This document shows, piece after piece, positions 48,475-61,745 of a DNA stretch of 64,000 nt. The stretch comes from Lumnitzera littorea (taxonomy: Eukaryota > Streptophyta > Magnoliopsida > Myrtales > Combretaceae): positions 93,747,291 through 93,811,290 of the forward strand of contig JAMXBB010000009.1 of the NCBI GenBank assembly GCA_024138015.1, given 5' to 3'. The notes beneath the pieces are model-generated. The model worked only from the letters and a program-made list of their open reading frames with translations, made no database searches and was not told the origin of the DNA. A program made the position numbers and the translations under genes. How positions within the stretch are numbered: position 1 is the stretch's first letter; each line of letters opens with the position of its first letter.

Positions 48475-51400
48475 CCTTGGACCGCCATTGGTGGTCGGAA
48501 GTCTAATAGTTAGGTGAGTCCAAATTCATCCTAATTTTGTGTAATTTATTAAAATTATTAATTATATCTAGAAAATTATGAATTTTATTATTCTAATGTT
48601 TTATTGTATGTAGATTTAAGGAAAAATATTGGTTAAGTTTAATCACATCTGGAAATATATGGTGCTTGAGAAATCATACAAAACCGAGCATATTTCGATT
48701 TAGAATTAAATAACCTGAGGAGTGTAGTTTTGAACTCAATTTTTTTGTGTAGACTACTTAGGAGTTATAGAGTAGTGTATTAAGTTATTTTTTAGAAATG
48801 AATTTTTGAAATTTTAAAATGATTTTTAAGCTTTAAAATGATGTATGAAATGAGTAATTTTAGGTTAATTAAGTAATTAAAGGGATAATTACTAATTTAG
48901 TACATAATTATATGTTTTAGGATGCTGAAATCTCATGAAGTATGATATTTGTACCATTTAGGGTGCTAAATGTAATTTTTAGGGAATTATGTAATATATA
49001 TGTAATAGGTAAAAATGGTATATTTTAACCTAATTTTGTAATTTATAGTAATTAGGTATAAATTCTAATTTGGGATGAATTTAAGTATTTTGAGATGTTA
49101 ATTGATGTTGAGAAATGATATTTGAAGTGATGGGAATATTAGATGTATATGTTAGGTACATAATAGGTGATAATATATAATATGTAAGTATAAGAAATTA
49201 ATGAGTAGGAAAATATTAAATTAAAATTGATATTACACTAATAATAGAAATATGTAATAAATCTGGTAGGAAACTTAAATTAGGGTAGTTATATAAAAAA
49301 TATAAAATTTTCTCACATTAAGAGTAAATTCGGTAGTTAAATTAGGATTAGGATGTACCACACGGACTATAACATTGATTAGGGATCAAAAACGATATTT
49401 AGGACACTAAAAATTAATGTAATTAATTTCACATTACGGGTCGGAACGATTTCCTAGTATTTATATATAAAATCCGTAATCGAAAACTAAACTAGAACTT
49501 AATTTAGAAGTTGATTCAGAAATTCAATCAGAACTTTGCCTAAATCAAGAATAATTGTAAAAGACTTTAAAAAACACTTAGATAATTAGGTATAATAAAG
49601 ACCTAAATTGAAGGTAATAATAAGAACTTCAGAACAAAACCTATTTATGATAGTTACGTGAAAACTGAAACAATATTTTTATTATAAGAATTATTGGTGA
49701 TGGTTCGAGCGAGTCATACATTGAGTGAAATAAGTTGAGATTAATACATTATTGTATTTTGGAGTACTAATTTATAATACTCGAAGGCTTGAAATTATAC
49801 TTGATTGTGCTTATTAGATAATTGGTTGTATGCATGTGCTTATTTCTAAGTTTGATGGTATGATTCTGATTTACTGTCCTGGCTTGTATTTGTGCGATTT
49901 AATGAAATGATTGAATACCTTAAACCGAATCTAATTAAATATATGACTTAAAATTCTAAATCGAACATGCATAGCAATCCATTAAGGAAAACTTAAGGCT
50001 TTCTAGCCAAATATCGACTCCTTCGAAAGGGATAACACTGGATAGTATAATCAATCTCTTCTTCATCCTTAGTCAAACTAAAGAGGTCGCGGCAAGGGTG
50101 AAGTCAATAGTTTGAAGATAGTCATGAAAGGAGTAGTGTCTCCATTGTACAAGCTTAGGTTTGGCCGTAAGCTGTTACATTAAATGGAAACTCCTTAACT
50201 CGGATTAGAGTGGGTATAATTTCTATAATCTCATAACGAACCGAATAACGTCATTCGATGGCATTTACTTGTACATGCATAGCATCTAATTAATTTGATT
50301 GATAACTATGTTTGTGATTAACATATAGTTTTGAGTTTCCATTTCAACTTATTAAGTTGTGGTTACTCACATCCTTATAGACGTTGTTGTAGGTACTAGC
50401 TAGATAGCGGCCTATATTACCTTGAAGCTAGCAACTGTTGAATCCTGGAGAATGAGAAAATACATCTAAAGAACAGATATATCTTAAAGGTCTTAGCTCC
50501 TATTTTAGAATCTTTTATTTTCAAAGAATGTATTACTTAGGAAATATAGTACGATGAAACCTTGCAAACATTATTGTAGTATCTGAATCCTAGTGTATAT
50601 ATGTATTTTCATACTTTCTTAGGTAAATAATTTATTTAATTTATGAATTGTTTACTTTAAAGCAAGTTAGTTGTGAACGCCTTATATAAAGCAGGTCTAA
50701 AATAGCGGCTGTATGATCAACTTCTATTTTAGAATGTTTTGCATGGCGGGATTATTACGACTTTGCCATTTCGAGACGTGACAGTAAAGTTAGAAACTGT
50801 GTCAGAAAGTGAGTCAAAATGTGATCTAGTGTGAATATCTTGAATACTCTATGAAAATAGAATCTGTATTAAAAAGTAGCTTATATTTTGACTCTACCTT
50901 ATTTCTTGAGACAAGCTATAACTCAAGAACTTCCTAAATAAGAATCTAACTTTGGATTGAGAGTTAGAAACTTCATCAGAAACTAGGTCAAAATGTTGTT
51001 TGGTATCGAATATCATTAACTACACCAGGAGTTCGATAGTAAGTCAACTAGTAATTTGTATATAAATTCTATACCTTTATCAGAATCAAAACATAAGTTA
51101 AAAGCCACTTGGACAATAGCCCCTACCACAAAGCTAAGTTAGAACCTAAGTTAGAAAGTAGTTCGATGGAAGATGCAAAATATAGGAGCAACTGGAAGTT
51201 TGAAGACAATTGATATTGAATATTGGATCATTAGGAGTTAGAGAATAGATCAAAAAGTCGCTCGATTATACTTTCTAAGAATTTATTGAAGTTAGAACCT
51301 GAATCAGAAATACTGGCATCAATCTTTACTAGGTTAGAAACTTAGTCAAAAGGTATCCTATTTAACTAATATTTAATAAACACCTTAGAAAAATTTATCT

Positions 51401-52364
51401 AACACAATTGAAAATGTACTTAAATATCCACAATGAATACGTATGTTATATATTGGACACAAACTTAAGATGTCATGTTAAATTTTAGGGATAATAAAAA
51501 AAAAAAAAAAAACTAGAATGACACACAAGGAGAATGAGCATTAGTATCCAAGTAAGTGGAATTAATGTTTCACTACACTTTGAAGTGTTATTTAAGAATA
51601 CTTGGAGACTTTAGTATATATCTTATTTGTGGTAGTAAGTTAGTTGCTTGTGCACATTCAACGTATGTGCTTAAATGCTATTGTGTTATTTGAGTGTTAG
51701 ATTGATGTATTAATTGCTTCATGATATTACATGGTTTGAACTATTTGAATTTGCTTGATCACCCTAAAAGCAATCTAAAATAAACTCAATTTAACTACTA
51801 ACCAAACTTGCATTGCCACCCACTAAGGGAAAACGACTAAGAAGTGTGGGCTAAACTCGAATCCCTTTGTTGAGGATAACAGAAATGGTTCTCTTCCCAC
51901 CCTGAGTCAAACTAACATACAGGAGAAGAGATCGCGACTAGGTTAGGTTTGTAGTTCGAAGGTAGTCTTAGGAGGAGCATGTTCTTCATTGCACAAGCCT
52001 TGATTTGGTGACCAAATTTGCAAGTGCACAGCGTAAAACTCCACAAAACCTAAATTAGAGCAAGCAAAATTTCTCTAATCTCATGATGACTGGCCAATAT
52101 CGTATGATGACATTTGGTTGATCATATATTGCATCTAATTAAACTTGCTTGAAAATCTTCGTTACTTTATGTTAGATATGTACTACTGTCTCCATCTCAC
52201 TTATTAAGAAAGTTGTCGCTTATTCCTCTATAGTTGTTTTGTAGATTCCCCAGTAGACTCACCAATACTATTTCAAGTTCTAGAAAACTAGAGAACAAGG
52301 TCAAGGAGTGAGATTCATGATTACTTGATTAGATTTCTACTCAGTTTATTAACTATACTACTTC

Positions 52365-55300
52365 TGTCACGCCCCGAAGCGGTAGAGTCGTAACAACCCC
52401 GCTGTATAAATCATTCTAAGATAGAAGTTGGCCTTACAACCGCTATCTTAGACCTGATCTATACAAGGCGTCCACGACTAACCCGTTTTGAAGTAAACAA
52501 TTTGTAATTTAAATAAATTATTTGCTTAAGAAAGTGAGGAAATATATATATACACTATAATTCAGTTATTACAATTAAAGTTTACAATATTTCTTCGTGA
52601 TATATTTCCTAGTTATTACATTATTCAAAAATGAAAAATTCTAAAGTAAAAGCTTAGATCTTAAAAATATGTGCTTATTCTTCAAATGTTTTTCCTCACT
52701 TCTCAGGATCTAGTAGTTGCTAGCTTCAGAATAGTTGTATGCCGTTTCTTAGCCAGCACCTGCACGACGTCTATAGGGATGTAAGCAACCACAACTCAGT
52801 AAGTTAGGATGGAGGACTTAAAGCTATACCATAAACATAACAAGATTATTAATTAACTTATTAGGTGCAATGCATATTCAAGCAAATGTCATTGCACGAC
52901 GTTGTCCGGCCCGTCGTGAGATTAAAGAAATTTCGCGTTGCTGTTAATGCAACAACTTACAACCAAACCCAAGCTTGTGCAATGGAGACACCACTCCTTC
53001 CGCGACTACCTTCGAACCATTGACTTCACCCTCGCCGCGACTTCCTCACCTGTCACTTAGTTCGACTAAGGATGAAAAAAGGATCCTTTGCAATCCCATG
53101 CTATCCCTTTCAAAGGAGTCGGTATTTGATCGGAAAATCCTAAGTTTCCCTTAATGGGTTGCCATGCAGATCCGATTATAATTACAAGTTGTATATTTGA
53201 TTAGGTCCAATTTAGGGTGATCAATCATTTCATACAAATCACACAATACAAGCTAGAGCAACAAACATAATTATAGCATCATTCATAATCAAGCACATGC
53301 ACACAACAGACTATCTAACAAGTACAACTAAGCATAATCTCAAGCCTTCAAAATACAGCATCGTATTAATCCTAACTTACCTCAACTCCTAACTTACTCA
53401 CTCATGGTTCGACTCGCTTAGGCCATCACCGATCATCCCTATAACACAAACTTGGTTTCAGTTTTTCATATAACTATTATAGATTCATTTTATCCTATAA
53501 CGCTTATTGTTATGTTTTATTTAGAGTTTAATATACCTAATTATCTAGGTCTTAAGTCTTTTACAATTATTCAAGGTTTAGGATTAGGTTCGGGTTCAAT
53601 TTCCACATCGATTTCTAAACTAGGCTCTAGTTTGATTTCTAAATACTGTTTTATACCCGAACTCTAGAAACTTGTTTTTACTCATAATATGAAATTAATC
53701 ACCTTATTTCCCGATATCCTAAATATCATAATTATCCCTAGTCAGTATTTTATTATATCCAACACACTTAAATCTTTAATAGTGTATCGAATTTACTCTT
53801 GATGTAAGAAATTTTTGCATTTTTCATATAATTACATAAATTCAACTTTTCTATCAGTTTTATTATATATTCCTATTATTTATATAATATCAATTTTTAT
53901 CCTAATATTTTCTATTTATTATATTTCCAATAATTACATATTATGTATTATCACCTATTATGTATATAATACACTTCTAATATTTCTATCACTCTAATTA
54001 CCATCTCCCAACATCAGTTATCATTTCAAAGTGTCTAAATTCATCCTAAATCAGATTTTACACCTAATTACCCTAATTTACAAAATTAACTTAAAATTTA
54101 TTATTTTTTCCTATTACTTATTTACTACATAATTAACCTAATAATTACATCTAACATCCTAAATGCTATAAGTATCATACTTCATCAGATTTCAACATCC
54201 TAAAACATATAATTTTCACTAAATCAGTAATTAACTATGTAATTACTTAATTAACCTTAAATTGCCCATTTTATGCCTTATTTTAGGGCCTAAAAATTAT
54301 CTAAAATTTTTTAAAATTGATTTTTGAAAACGGGTTTCATAGCACTGTTCTATATCATCTAAGTAATATATATAAAATTTTGAGTTCAAAACTACACTCC
54401 TAAGGTCATTTATTTCTAAACCTAAACATGCTCAATTTTGCAAGATTTCTTAAGGACCATATATCACGAGATATATTTTCATCAAAATAATATTTTTTCT
54501 AAAACTACATACAAAAATATTTCAAAATAAAAAAATTCTTAATTTTCTAAAAATATTTACTATTTTTACAAAATTACACAAAATTGGGCTGAAAATCGAA
54601 CTCACCAATCTGGGTGACTTCGGCCACCGCTGGCCGCCGTGGCCTTGTTGGCTGGTCCAGGTGCTGCCACCATCATGTGGTGGCGGTGGTCGTCCACTCC
54701 CAAGTGCTCGTCTGGTATAGGTTCCCTTCTAAAGCCCTAATTGCATAGTTTTTCCTATCTTTTTTTCTAACCCTAATTTTTCTCTCAATTTCACCTCTCT
54801 CTATTTTTCTCACTCTTCAAACTGACCAAATGAGCTTCTAAAATTTTCTTGCTATTTATAGAGCTTTAGGGAAATTATTGTGCATTAATTTGATTAGACA
54901 ATTGCCTTATCGTTTTCCAATCTGACTTTTGTGTTATTCTAATTTAATTGGCTAATTTTTTTCTTATTTTCCCCAACTGCCACAACCTATATCTAGATCA
55001 TTCCTTATGTTTTTTTATTTTTCTTTATTTTTCCTTAATTAATTATTTAATAAGTTTTTAACTAATTTAAGTAATTTTGCGTATTTTTATCTACATATAA
55101 ATACATGTGTGGTACATGTGAAGATTCATAATTATTATTTAGGTCATTCTATGATTTTTAGTATACATATAATCTATTTCTAGTAATTTATTAGTTATTA
55201 GATTATACTTTTCGCTTTTTCGATAATTAACAATTATTATACTTAAAATTTGAAAAGTTTATAGTCTCCTATTTTATTACTTATTTTCTTAAATTCAAAT

Positions 55301-55404
55301 TTACAGGGTCATTTTTACTAATATTTCTAGTTTTACTTATAATTTAGGCTTGATCGGATCTTTCAGCCGATCGAAACCTTGAGTGATTGGTTGTAGGGCT
55401 TACA
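52365..55404 (-). mobile_element. E6: complete E-family element, reverse orientation
   Basis: In + coordinates it starts TGTCACGCCCCG and ends GGGCTTACA; 3040 bp. It matches E4 along its whole length. The flanks are ACTTC (52360-52364) and ATTTT (55405-55409), compatible with a decayed ACTTT duplication. The related uninterrupted sequence at 58985-59010 (TCTAACTTTTAAG) shows the empty site. No coding function is recognised. Confidence 0.8.
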
Positions 55405-55798
55405 ATTTTTAAGAAAACTAATAAGGTTTCCTCAAGTAACTCCAAGGTTTCCTTAAGTAACTCCTAGTTTTCAGATAATGAGATGCTCTATAAGTCTGTA
55501 GTTTATAGTAAATTTTTCTTAGATCTTTTAGTAAATTCAAGGTTGCATTTTTTATATAATTTATAAAACTTGATTTTTTCTCGAATATTTAAGATATAAA
55601 AATTGTTTTTTATAGCTATTTTAAAAAATTATACCATAGGTTGATTCTTACCAAGTATTGAATAAAATGCTTCCAAATAGAGGAGTGGTAAACACCTTGT
55701 GTAGGCTATACCTACGTTAGCAGTTTCGATGACTAGCTTTTAGCGTAAGTTGGTTTACATGTCGGGACTATTATAACTATTTGGTTTATGGCAAGACA

Positions 55799-56200
55799 AA
55801 CAACACCTAACGTGTCACATGTAAGCGTACACAACACTAGTAATATAATACCTCTGCAAACCAATCACACAATAATTATCCACCACTACCACATTGATGA
55901 ATACAACACCTTCTCCTAAAACTCAAAGAAAACCTTAAAAGATATAAATTGATAAAATAAAACGAAGATAAAAGGGAGACTTAGTTGAATACATAAGAAA
56001 GATTAATTCTTGCTAAATTTCTTCTTCAATAATGCAAATCTTTGTTAGGGTTTTTAAGGTTGGGTTAAGAATTGAAAGTTTTCTATTCTTGAAGAAAAGT
56101 AACATAATGTTTCGGTAAGTGAAGGATATGGGATTGAATGATACTTTTATTTACAATAAGGGATAGTAAGAAGTCTAAATTTTTTCCCCTAACAATATTT
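55799..56200. other. Spacer, nothing recognised
   Basis: AT-rich sequence after the E2 end; no gene is seen. Confidence 0.4.
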
Positions 56201-56276
56201 CCTTTACTACCCCTAGTAAATTACGAGTCATACCATGTCTCCAAACCTTTATTATATTATTATATTTATTCCCTTA

Positions 56277-56312
<36 letters not shown>

Positions 56313-57330
56313 ACCTCTTTGTTTTTTTTAACCGGGTTTTATAAAATTATTGTTCCATGTGGTTTCATTCATCCAAGCAATATACATTGTGATTTTTTCC
56401 TTGCCTCTACCAATTGGTCCTTGAATAATTGAACAGATGGTTTGGGGGCTACATCATTTATCATACTAGAAATTTGAGTTTTTTCCATTGCCAATTGTTA
56501 TTGAGAGAACATTTTTTTTAAGTAAAATGTATCCCTTCATTAGAATTTTTCATAAAGAAGATGAGTTTGGAGCATGAAGAATTTGGTGTCCCCTAATGTA
56601 ATTTCTATATTTCCATTAACAAAGTTTGTTATAGGGCTTTGCTTCCTACTAAAGAGCCCATGCCTTTTTCATCTTAAAAGTTTGTTTCTTAAGTTTAGAT
56701 TGTGAAGGCCTCCCATGTGCTTGGGTTTGCAAATTTGGTCCCAACATATACAATAAGCTTTCTTTTGTTGCATTGTGCCACTCTAGAAAAAATCTTTAGA
56801 CACTCTTTCAAGAGCTTTTATTGTAGCAGATAGAAGAGTGGTGGCTTACATAGTATAGGTAAGGATGACATTTAAGGTAAATTTGATGAGGATAGCTCTT
56901 CTTTCTAAGCTTAGAAGTTTACTTTTCCATCTAGCAAGTTGAAATTGCATTTCTTAATCTCGTCATCAAGTGTCATTCCTGCTTCACTTCTCTTAAGCCA
57001 CGTATAACGTGTCACTTACGCAACATATATACGACTACTCTAGTCGGACCCTTACCTCTATAAATCCTAGCAAATTAAAGTCTGTAATCCAATTACCCAC
57101 CTATCCTTTAAACTCCAAATTTTATTCTTTGCTCTTCTAGTTAGTACTAGGGAATGGTAATATTTTGTGTTTCTTTCATTGTCCCATACCTACTTTAATT
57201 AGGCTTTCCACTTCTAAAGGTATTCTTCTTATTGTAAGGTCATGTTAAGTTGTGTTCTCAAATTTTGTTCTTGGGCTAGAAGTTGAGGTATGGGTTGTTG
57301 GGCCATTTTTTTCCCTTAGAATGGATAAGC
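56200..57330 (-). pseudogene. LINE ORF2 remnant with the reverse transcriptase core deleted
   Basis: On the - strand, about 57300-57110 reads LLAQEQNLRTQLNM then WDNERNTKYYHS and LTRRAKNKI, matching the plant LINE linker between endonuclease and RT (pattern WL..GD.NT.(Y/F)FH....RR..N.I). After a short unrelated stretch the frame resumes at about 56960 with the RT thumb: LARWKSKLLSLERRAILIKF and LERVSKDFF, then CICWDQICKPKHMGGLHNLN and LRNKLL. The palm with the catalytic YADD-type box, normally between these blocks, is absent. The array at 56277-56311 lies downstream of the readable part. Confidence 0.7.
56277..56311. repeat. ATT trinucleotide microsatellite
   Basis: About eleven uninterrupted ATT units. 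Confidence 0.85.
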
Positions 57331-58143
57331 TTCTAAGAATGTTTCATTTTCTAATGCTAAGGATGCTAAAGGTATTGTAATTCCATATACTAGCCTTAAC
57401 TTGAAAATCAAGAATAGAGTTCAATAGAATATAATTATTATGCTCCTAAATAGACTTCATGAGGCTTATGAAGTAAGGATGCGAGAACTAAAAGGGCTGG
57501 AACAAAAAGGCTTATTCATTGGGCTTGATTATACTTATGGATTTGTATGTAGAAAAAGGGGGTAGTGGTTTGATACAAATTTTCCTAGGTGTCTTATCTT
57601 AGCATTAAGAGATATTCTTCTTCAACAATAGTTGGTCCACCCTCTAACTATCCTAGTTTGGATTAGATTAGTTATTGGTTGCCTATTTGATCGTGTGTAT
57701 CTATAGCTTACAAATCTGAGGTCTATTAGGCTACAATCCAACGTACAAGTATTGTAAGGCATAATTGATGCATCTCTGGAGTTGAAAACATGGAAAAACA
57801 CCACAATGAAATGAACTAAAAGAAAACAAAAGAAGATTAGCAAAGTCTGGGTAGTTACTAACTAGATGTGATATACCAATTGATCTTACTTAATCTACAA
57901 TCCGCCGGATATAACTAACTGATCTAAACGATAAGATCACTCGTCATTACTCCTTATTAAATGGAGTAGATAAGAGTTATGGATAAATAAGAACACTATG
58001 GTTACTCATAAAAGGAATACTTAATAAATAATCTAATAGACTTGCCTAAGTCAAGTCACCACCATACTTAAATCATTAAAATAAACTCAATTACTTTGTA
58101 TATAATTAAACCGAAGTAATTGTATTAAATATTTAGGGATGAA
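57331..58143. other. Non-coding, possibly decayed LINE sequence
   Basis: No domain is recognisable. Its position upstream (on the - strand) of the LINE linker is where endonuclease sequence would be, but I could not read any. Confidence 0.35.
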
Positions 58144-59285
58144 CTAAAATAAATAAGAGCAGCACGTAAGATTATCCAGCATCATGTGTCAAGGTAAATG
58201 AGATCAATGCTTCACTATATTTCAAAATATTATTTCGAAATAATTTGAGGCTTTAGTATATATCTATTTGTGGTTATAAGATAGTTGACTATATGTGTAT
58301 AGCATATATGCATAAATATTGCTCTGTTATTGTGTAGATTTGAGCTTTATGTATTGCTTGTTGTATGATTACTACTTTAATTGGTTTGTTTGAGATTGGT
58401 TAGTTAGCCCAAAAATGATTTAACCTAAACTCGACATAATCTCTAATTTGAAATGTATCGCAATTCACTATGGATAATGATTAGGATTCTTGGTCAAACA
58501 TGGACTCTTTGATGATGATAGTTGAAATGGTATTTTTTCCATCCTTAGTCAAATTAAATGACATAAAAGGAGATCGTGACAAGGTTAGCCACCATGGTTT
58601 GAAGGTAGTTTCGTGCTAAGGGCATTCTCTATTACATAAACCTTAGTTTGATTTTGATTTTTGTATGAGATGTTGAACTCCTCAACCAAGATTAAATCAG
58701 GTATAATTTTTCTAATCTCATAACAAACTAAATAATATCGTGTAATGACACTTGCTTGTATATGCATTACATCTAACTAGCTTGATTGAAAACTTTATTT
58801 ATTCTATGTTGAATGCATACTTTTGCTTTGTCTCATTTTTTAAGTAGTTGTCACTTATTTTCTTATAATTTGTTTTACAAGTCCAAAGTAGATTTATAAG
58901 CACATTATCCAATTTTAAAAAATTAGTTAACGAGGTCAAGGAGTGAAGATTAAGAAGGATTAAATGGGTTTTTTTTTTATTTTTGTTATCGACTTTTCTA
59001 ACTTTTAAGAAAACTACGTAATGGTTTTCAATTTTCTAGTCTATATACTGAGTAATATGATACAACTATTATTTTGGAAAGTTAAACTATAAGTTTATCT
59101 TAACAATTATTTTAAAATATTATACCACAAGTTTATATCAGACAAGTATTGAGTTGGATACTTTAAATTGATTGAATCAACTTCACTTAGTGTAATCTAA
59201 GTCTATAATAGTAGCTAAAAGTCTAACTTCTATTTTAGTATTGTTTAAATGGTAGGATCATTATGACTACCCTCTTCAAGGTACA
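58144..59285 (+). mobile_element. E7: 3' part of an E-family element
   Basis: Aligns by eye with the 51540-52364 plus 55405-55798 blocks of E2, for example GCTTTAGTATATATC then TTTGTGGTTATAAG. Carries the family block at 58490-58620 and ends near TCAAGGTACA. The TATA and GC-rich part is missing, so it is a truncated copy. It contains no E6-like insertion. Confidence 0.65.
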
Positions 59286-59289
59286 GTAA

Positions 59290-60620
59290 TAAGCTTGACT
59301 AGAATTAGGCTAACGTTGTTGTAGTGTTGTTGGTGAATCTCCATGAGAGTCCGGGTCCAACCGTGCATGAAGAGAACATATAGGATGGCTGAGTACGGGC
59401 TGAGCCAATTGGGTTCGAGTCACTATAGAGAACCTTGAGGTTGATGACAATATTCACTCGACGATCCATTACTTGTTTTTGAGTCTTGCTAATTTCTTGA
59501 TGGAGAGCGTTTTCTTACTTGCTTGGATGGGATGAAGAGGATTTAAAGATGATAGTGTGGTTCTCACTCTGATTATTCGATAGTTGGGGTTGTGATGATG
59601 ATTTGCCCAATTATGCATTGATTAGATGTGTCTTCCAAAGGAAGGCGAATTTTGCACAGTATTTCGTAGGGGGGATTTGGTTTCATTTGCGTCTTGTCGG
59701 GTATTGGTTTACCGAGGAGAAGAGGGAGGCGAATATGGTGTGTTTTGGTGTTGTTGTTTTACGGGTCTGGTTTGGGTAGATTGGGAGTGTTTGATTTGCT
59801 TGCCCCTGTTTCGTTTGGATGAAACCATGGTCCATTCCCTAAAGCCATGTGCTTCCGTTGGTGAGGAGGCCATTAATAGCTATGGGTGATTTGTTTCATC
59901 AATCGGTGCCACGTGCAAAGTAGACTTAATTGCAATTTTTGTTTTTCTTTTTGACACCGTGTCTTGTAATGATGGGATATCATGGCTTTCTTAGGTGGGG
60001 TCTATATTTTGGTTTTCGTTTGGGTTGGTTTTCGAATCTCCTTGGTATGGTACTAAATGCTGTTGTGAATTGTGACCAATTAGTCCACAATGAAAGCAAA
60101 AGTTTCAGATGCCTTCGTGCTGTATTTTGTAGTTCATCCATCTAAAATAACAGTGTGAGCAAGAGGTTCTGTTAGGTTTATATGTACGTAGAGGCATGTG
60201 AAACGGCCATGCTTGGCGTTCATGGTGAACATGCCCAACCGGAGCACCTGTCCAATTACTGAGCCGATCTTCTTTAAAGCTACTGGGGAAGAGTATTCGA
60301 GAGACAGTTTTGGAATGTGGATCCAAGCAGCTAGTTGGTTGAGAGTAAAGTTTGGCTCCCATCTCCAGATTGTAAGCAATCGTCCGAATATGAAACAAGG
60401 ACCATTTTTCATAACATCGTGGAGGTCATTTTCATTTTGGAAGGTAATTGTGTGGTAGCCCCATCCCAAACTAATCATAGAAAAGTTATTGGTGGGGGCA
60501 CTAAAGGGATTTTAATTTCGAGTATAATATTGGGTAGTTCATCGATTGCCTAACTAGTTTAATTATTAAGGAGTTCCTCCATGGTTTCCTTAGTTCTTGT
60601 TTTTCTTACATTGTTAGGCT
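59290..60620 (-). pseudogene. LINE ORF1 remnant: DUF4283 plus zinc knuckle
   Basis: The - strand frame 60478-60134 reads TITFQNENDLHDVMKNGPCF, IFGRLLTIWRWEPNF, AWIHIPKLSLEY and IGSVIGQVLRLGMFTMN, the pattern of DUF4283, the RNA-binding-like domain of plant L1-type ORF1 proteins. Downstream, in another frame (about 60100-60060), CFHCGLIGHNSQQH is a CCHC-type zinc knuckle with the last Cys as His. Further stops follow to about 59300. ORF1 proteins coat LINE RNA. With the ORF2 pieces at 56.2-57.3 kb on the same strand it may be one LINE broken by E7. Confidence 0.75.
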
Positions 60621-61745
60621 TACCACTTTTGTTCCTTTTGGTAAGTTGATATGTTCATTTGGGTCTGGTTGGGGATAATTCTGGTAAGCAGAATCTTCAT
60701 CCATGTCTTCCATTGATTGGTTTAGTGCAAAGTTGGTGGCATAAGCATCTGAGACGGTTGCTGCTATTATATTGTTTGTATGTTCTTTTCTGGGTAGGGT
60801 TGTTGGGCATGTTATTAATGTTATCCTTATTGGCCACTTAGATTGATTCGAAAGTTCTTGATGTCGAATGCTATTGACTTTCCATTGGAAAGGAAGGGGA
60901 AGAAGAGGAGTTTGGAGAATTATCTATCAATTCATGGAAGTCATTTAATTTTAAAGGACGTTTTTCTTATGCAGAAGTTCGAGGAAGGGAGATAGAAGGT
61001 TAGGTGAGAGGATGGTTAAGTGATTCCCAGCTCCTCTTGCACTCCTAAGAAAGGTGACTTGTATACTTTGCATTTGAACATCAGACAATGCAAGAGAGCC
61101 AGAATCCCTTGATAGATGAAGCCTCTGATGTTATGAGAAAAATCAAGGGGTTGCAAGCCCAGCATAGTCGAGGATTGCATGGTGAGGGTGGTGGCCAGGA
61201 TTAGGATGGTGGCTAGTGTTTGGTGTGGCAGTCTGGGTTTGGGTTAGCCATGTTGGCTTGGATTCGGATGACCAAAAATATTTGGGAAAATTAGTTTTTC
61301 TCAATCCTATTTCATGATGTATCTTAAGTAATAGACAAGCAATGGGCTACTATTTTCTACTCCATGCTGATGGAAAAGAGATTTGACTCGTTATATTTAG
61401 CGTAGCAGTGAACCTGCAGTGAAACTAGATTTCAGCATTAGATGCCTGCGCTCTACTCCTAGCCAGTAATAGTGGTACCGTCAGGTACAAGACCTTGTGA
61501 TGCGGGCCATCATCCCAGCTCTAACAATTGCAACTCCAGGCTAAAGACCGTCGAAGAGCATTCAATAGCAGCTCAGGTACTCTAAGGAAGAAGGTTCTGA
61601 CAAATCATGATACTCCTACACTTCCAAACGGTGGTTACTACAATTCTACAGAGTTGATCAGCATTATTCACTCTTACATGTTTCGGGACCAATGCAACTG
61701 AACTAGTGGTAATGCTAAATACAACCAAATAAGATTCATATATAT
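60621..61745. other. Intergenic, nothing firmly recognised
   Basis: Contains G-rich stretches (GGTGAGGGTGGTGGCC near 61180) but no identifiable domain on either strand. The right end probably holds the 3' UTR of the BTB-type gene. Confidence 0.4.

Larger units (their letters stand above)
44653..50783 (+). mobile_element. E3: E-family element, interrupted by E4
   Basis: Starts TGTAAGCCCC and ends GAGACGTGACA. Without E4 it is about 3.06 kb. TATAAATA at 45189-45196 and GGTGAGT at 48513-48519 follow the family layout. The GC-rich patch (45355-45410) is cut by E4 and continues at 48475. No clean 5-bp duplication is seen around E3; AGTA is shared at both edges. Confidence 0.75.
43210..55798 (+). 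mobile_element. E2: diverged E-family element holding two nested E copies
   Basis: Three blocks (about 43210-44652, 50784-52364, 55405-55798; about 3.4 kb in total) look like one old E element interrupted by E3+E4 and by E6. The first block has TATAAAAAA at 43750-43758 and AGTGAGT (43999-44005) after a GC-rich patch, as in other members. The second has the GGGAAAACGACTAAG block (51830-51990). The third ends TTTATGGCAAGACA, like the family end. The 5' end is too diverged to place exactly. A degenerate internal repeat (50786-51360) and a run of 17 A (51496-51512) lie in the middle block. Confidence 0.6.

Noticed and set aside
51496..51512. Run of 17 A as the tail of a SINE or LINE
   Set aside because: No RNA polymerase III boxes, LINE domains or target duplication were found next to it.
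53815..53997. Ile/Tyr/Leu-rich short frame resembling a membrane protein
   Set aside because: AT-rich low-complexity sequence inside E6, not conserved as a frame in E4.
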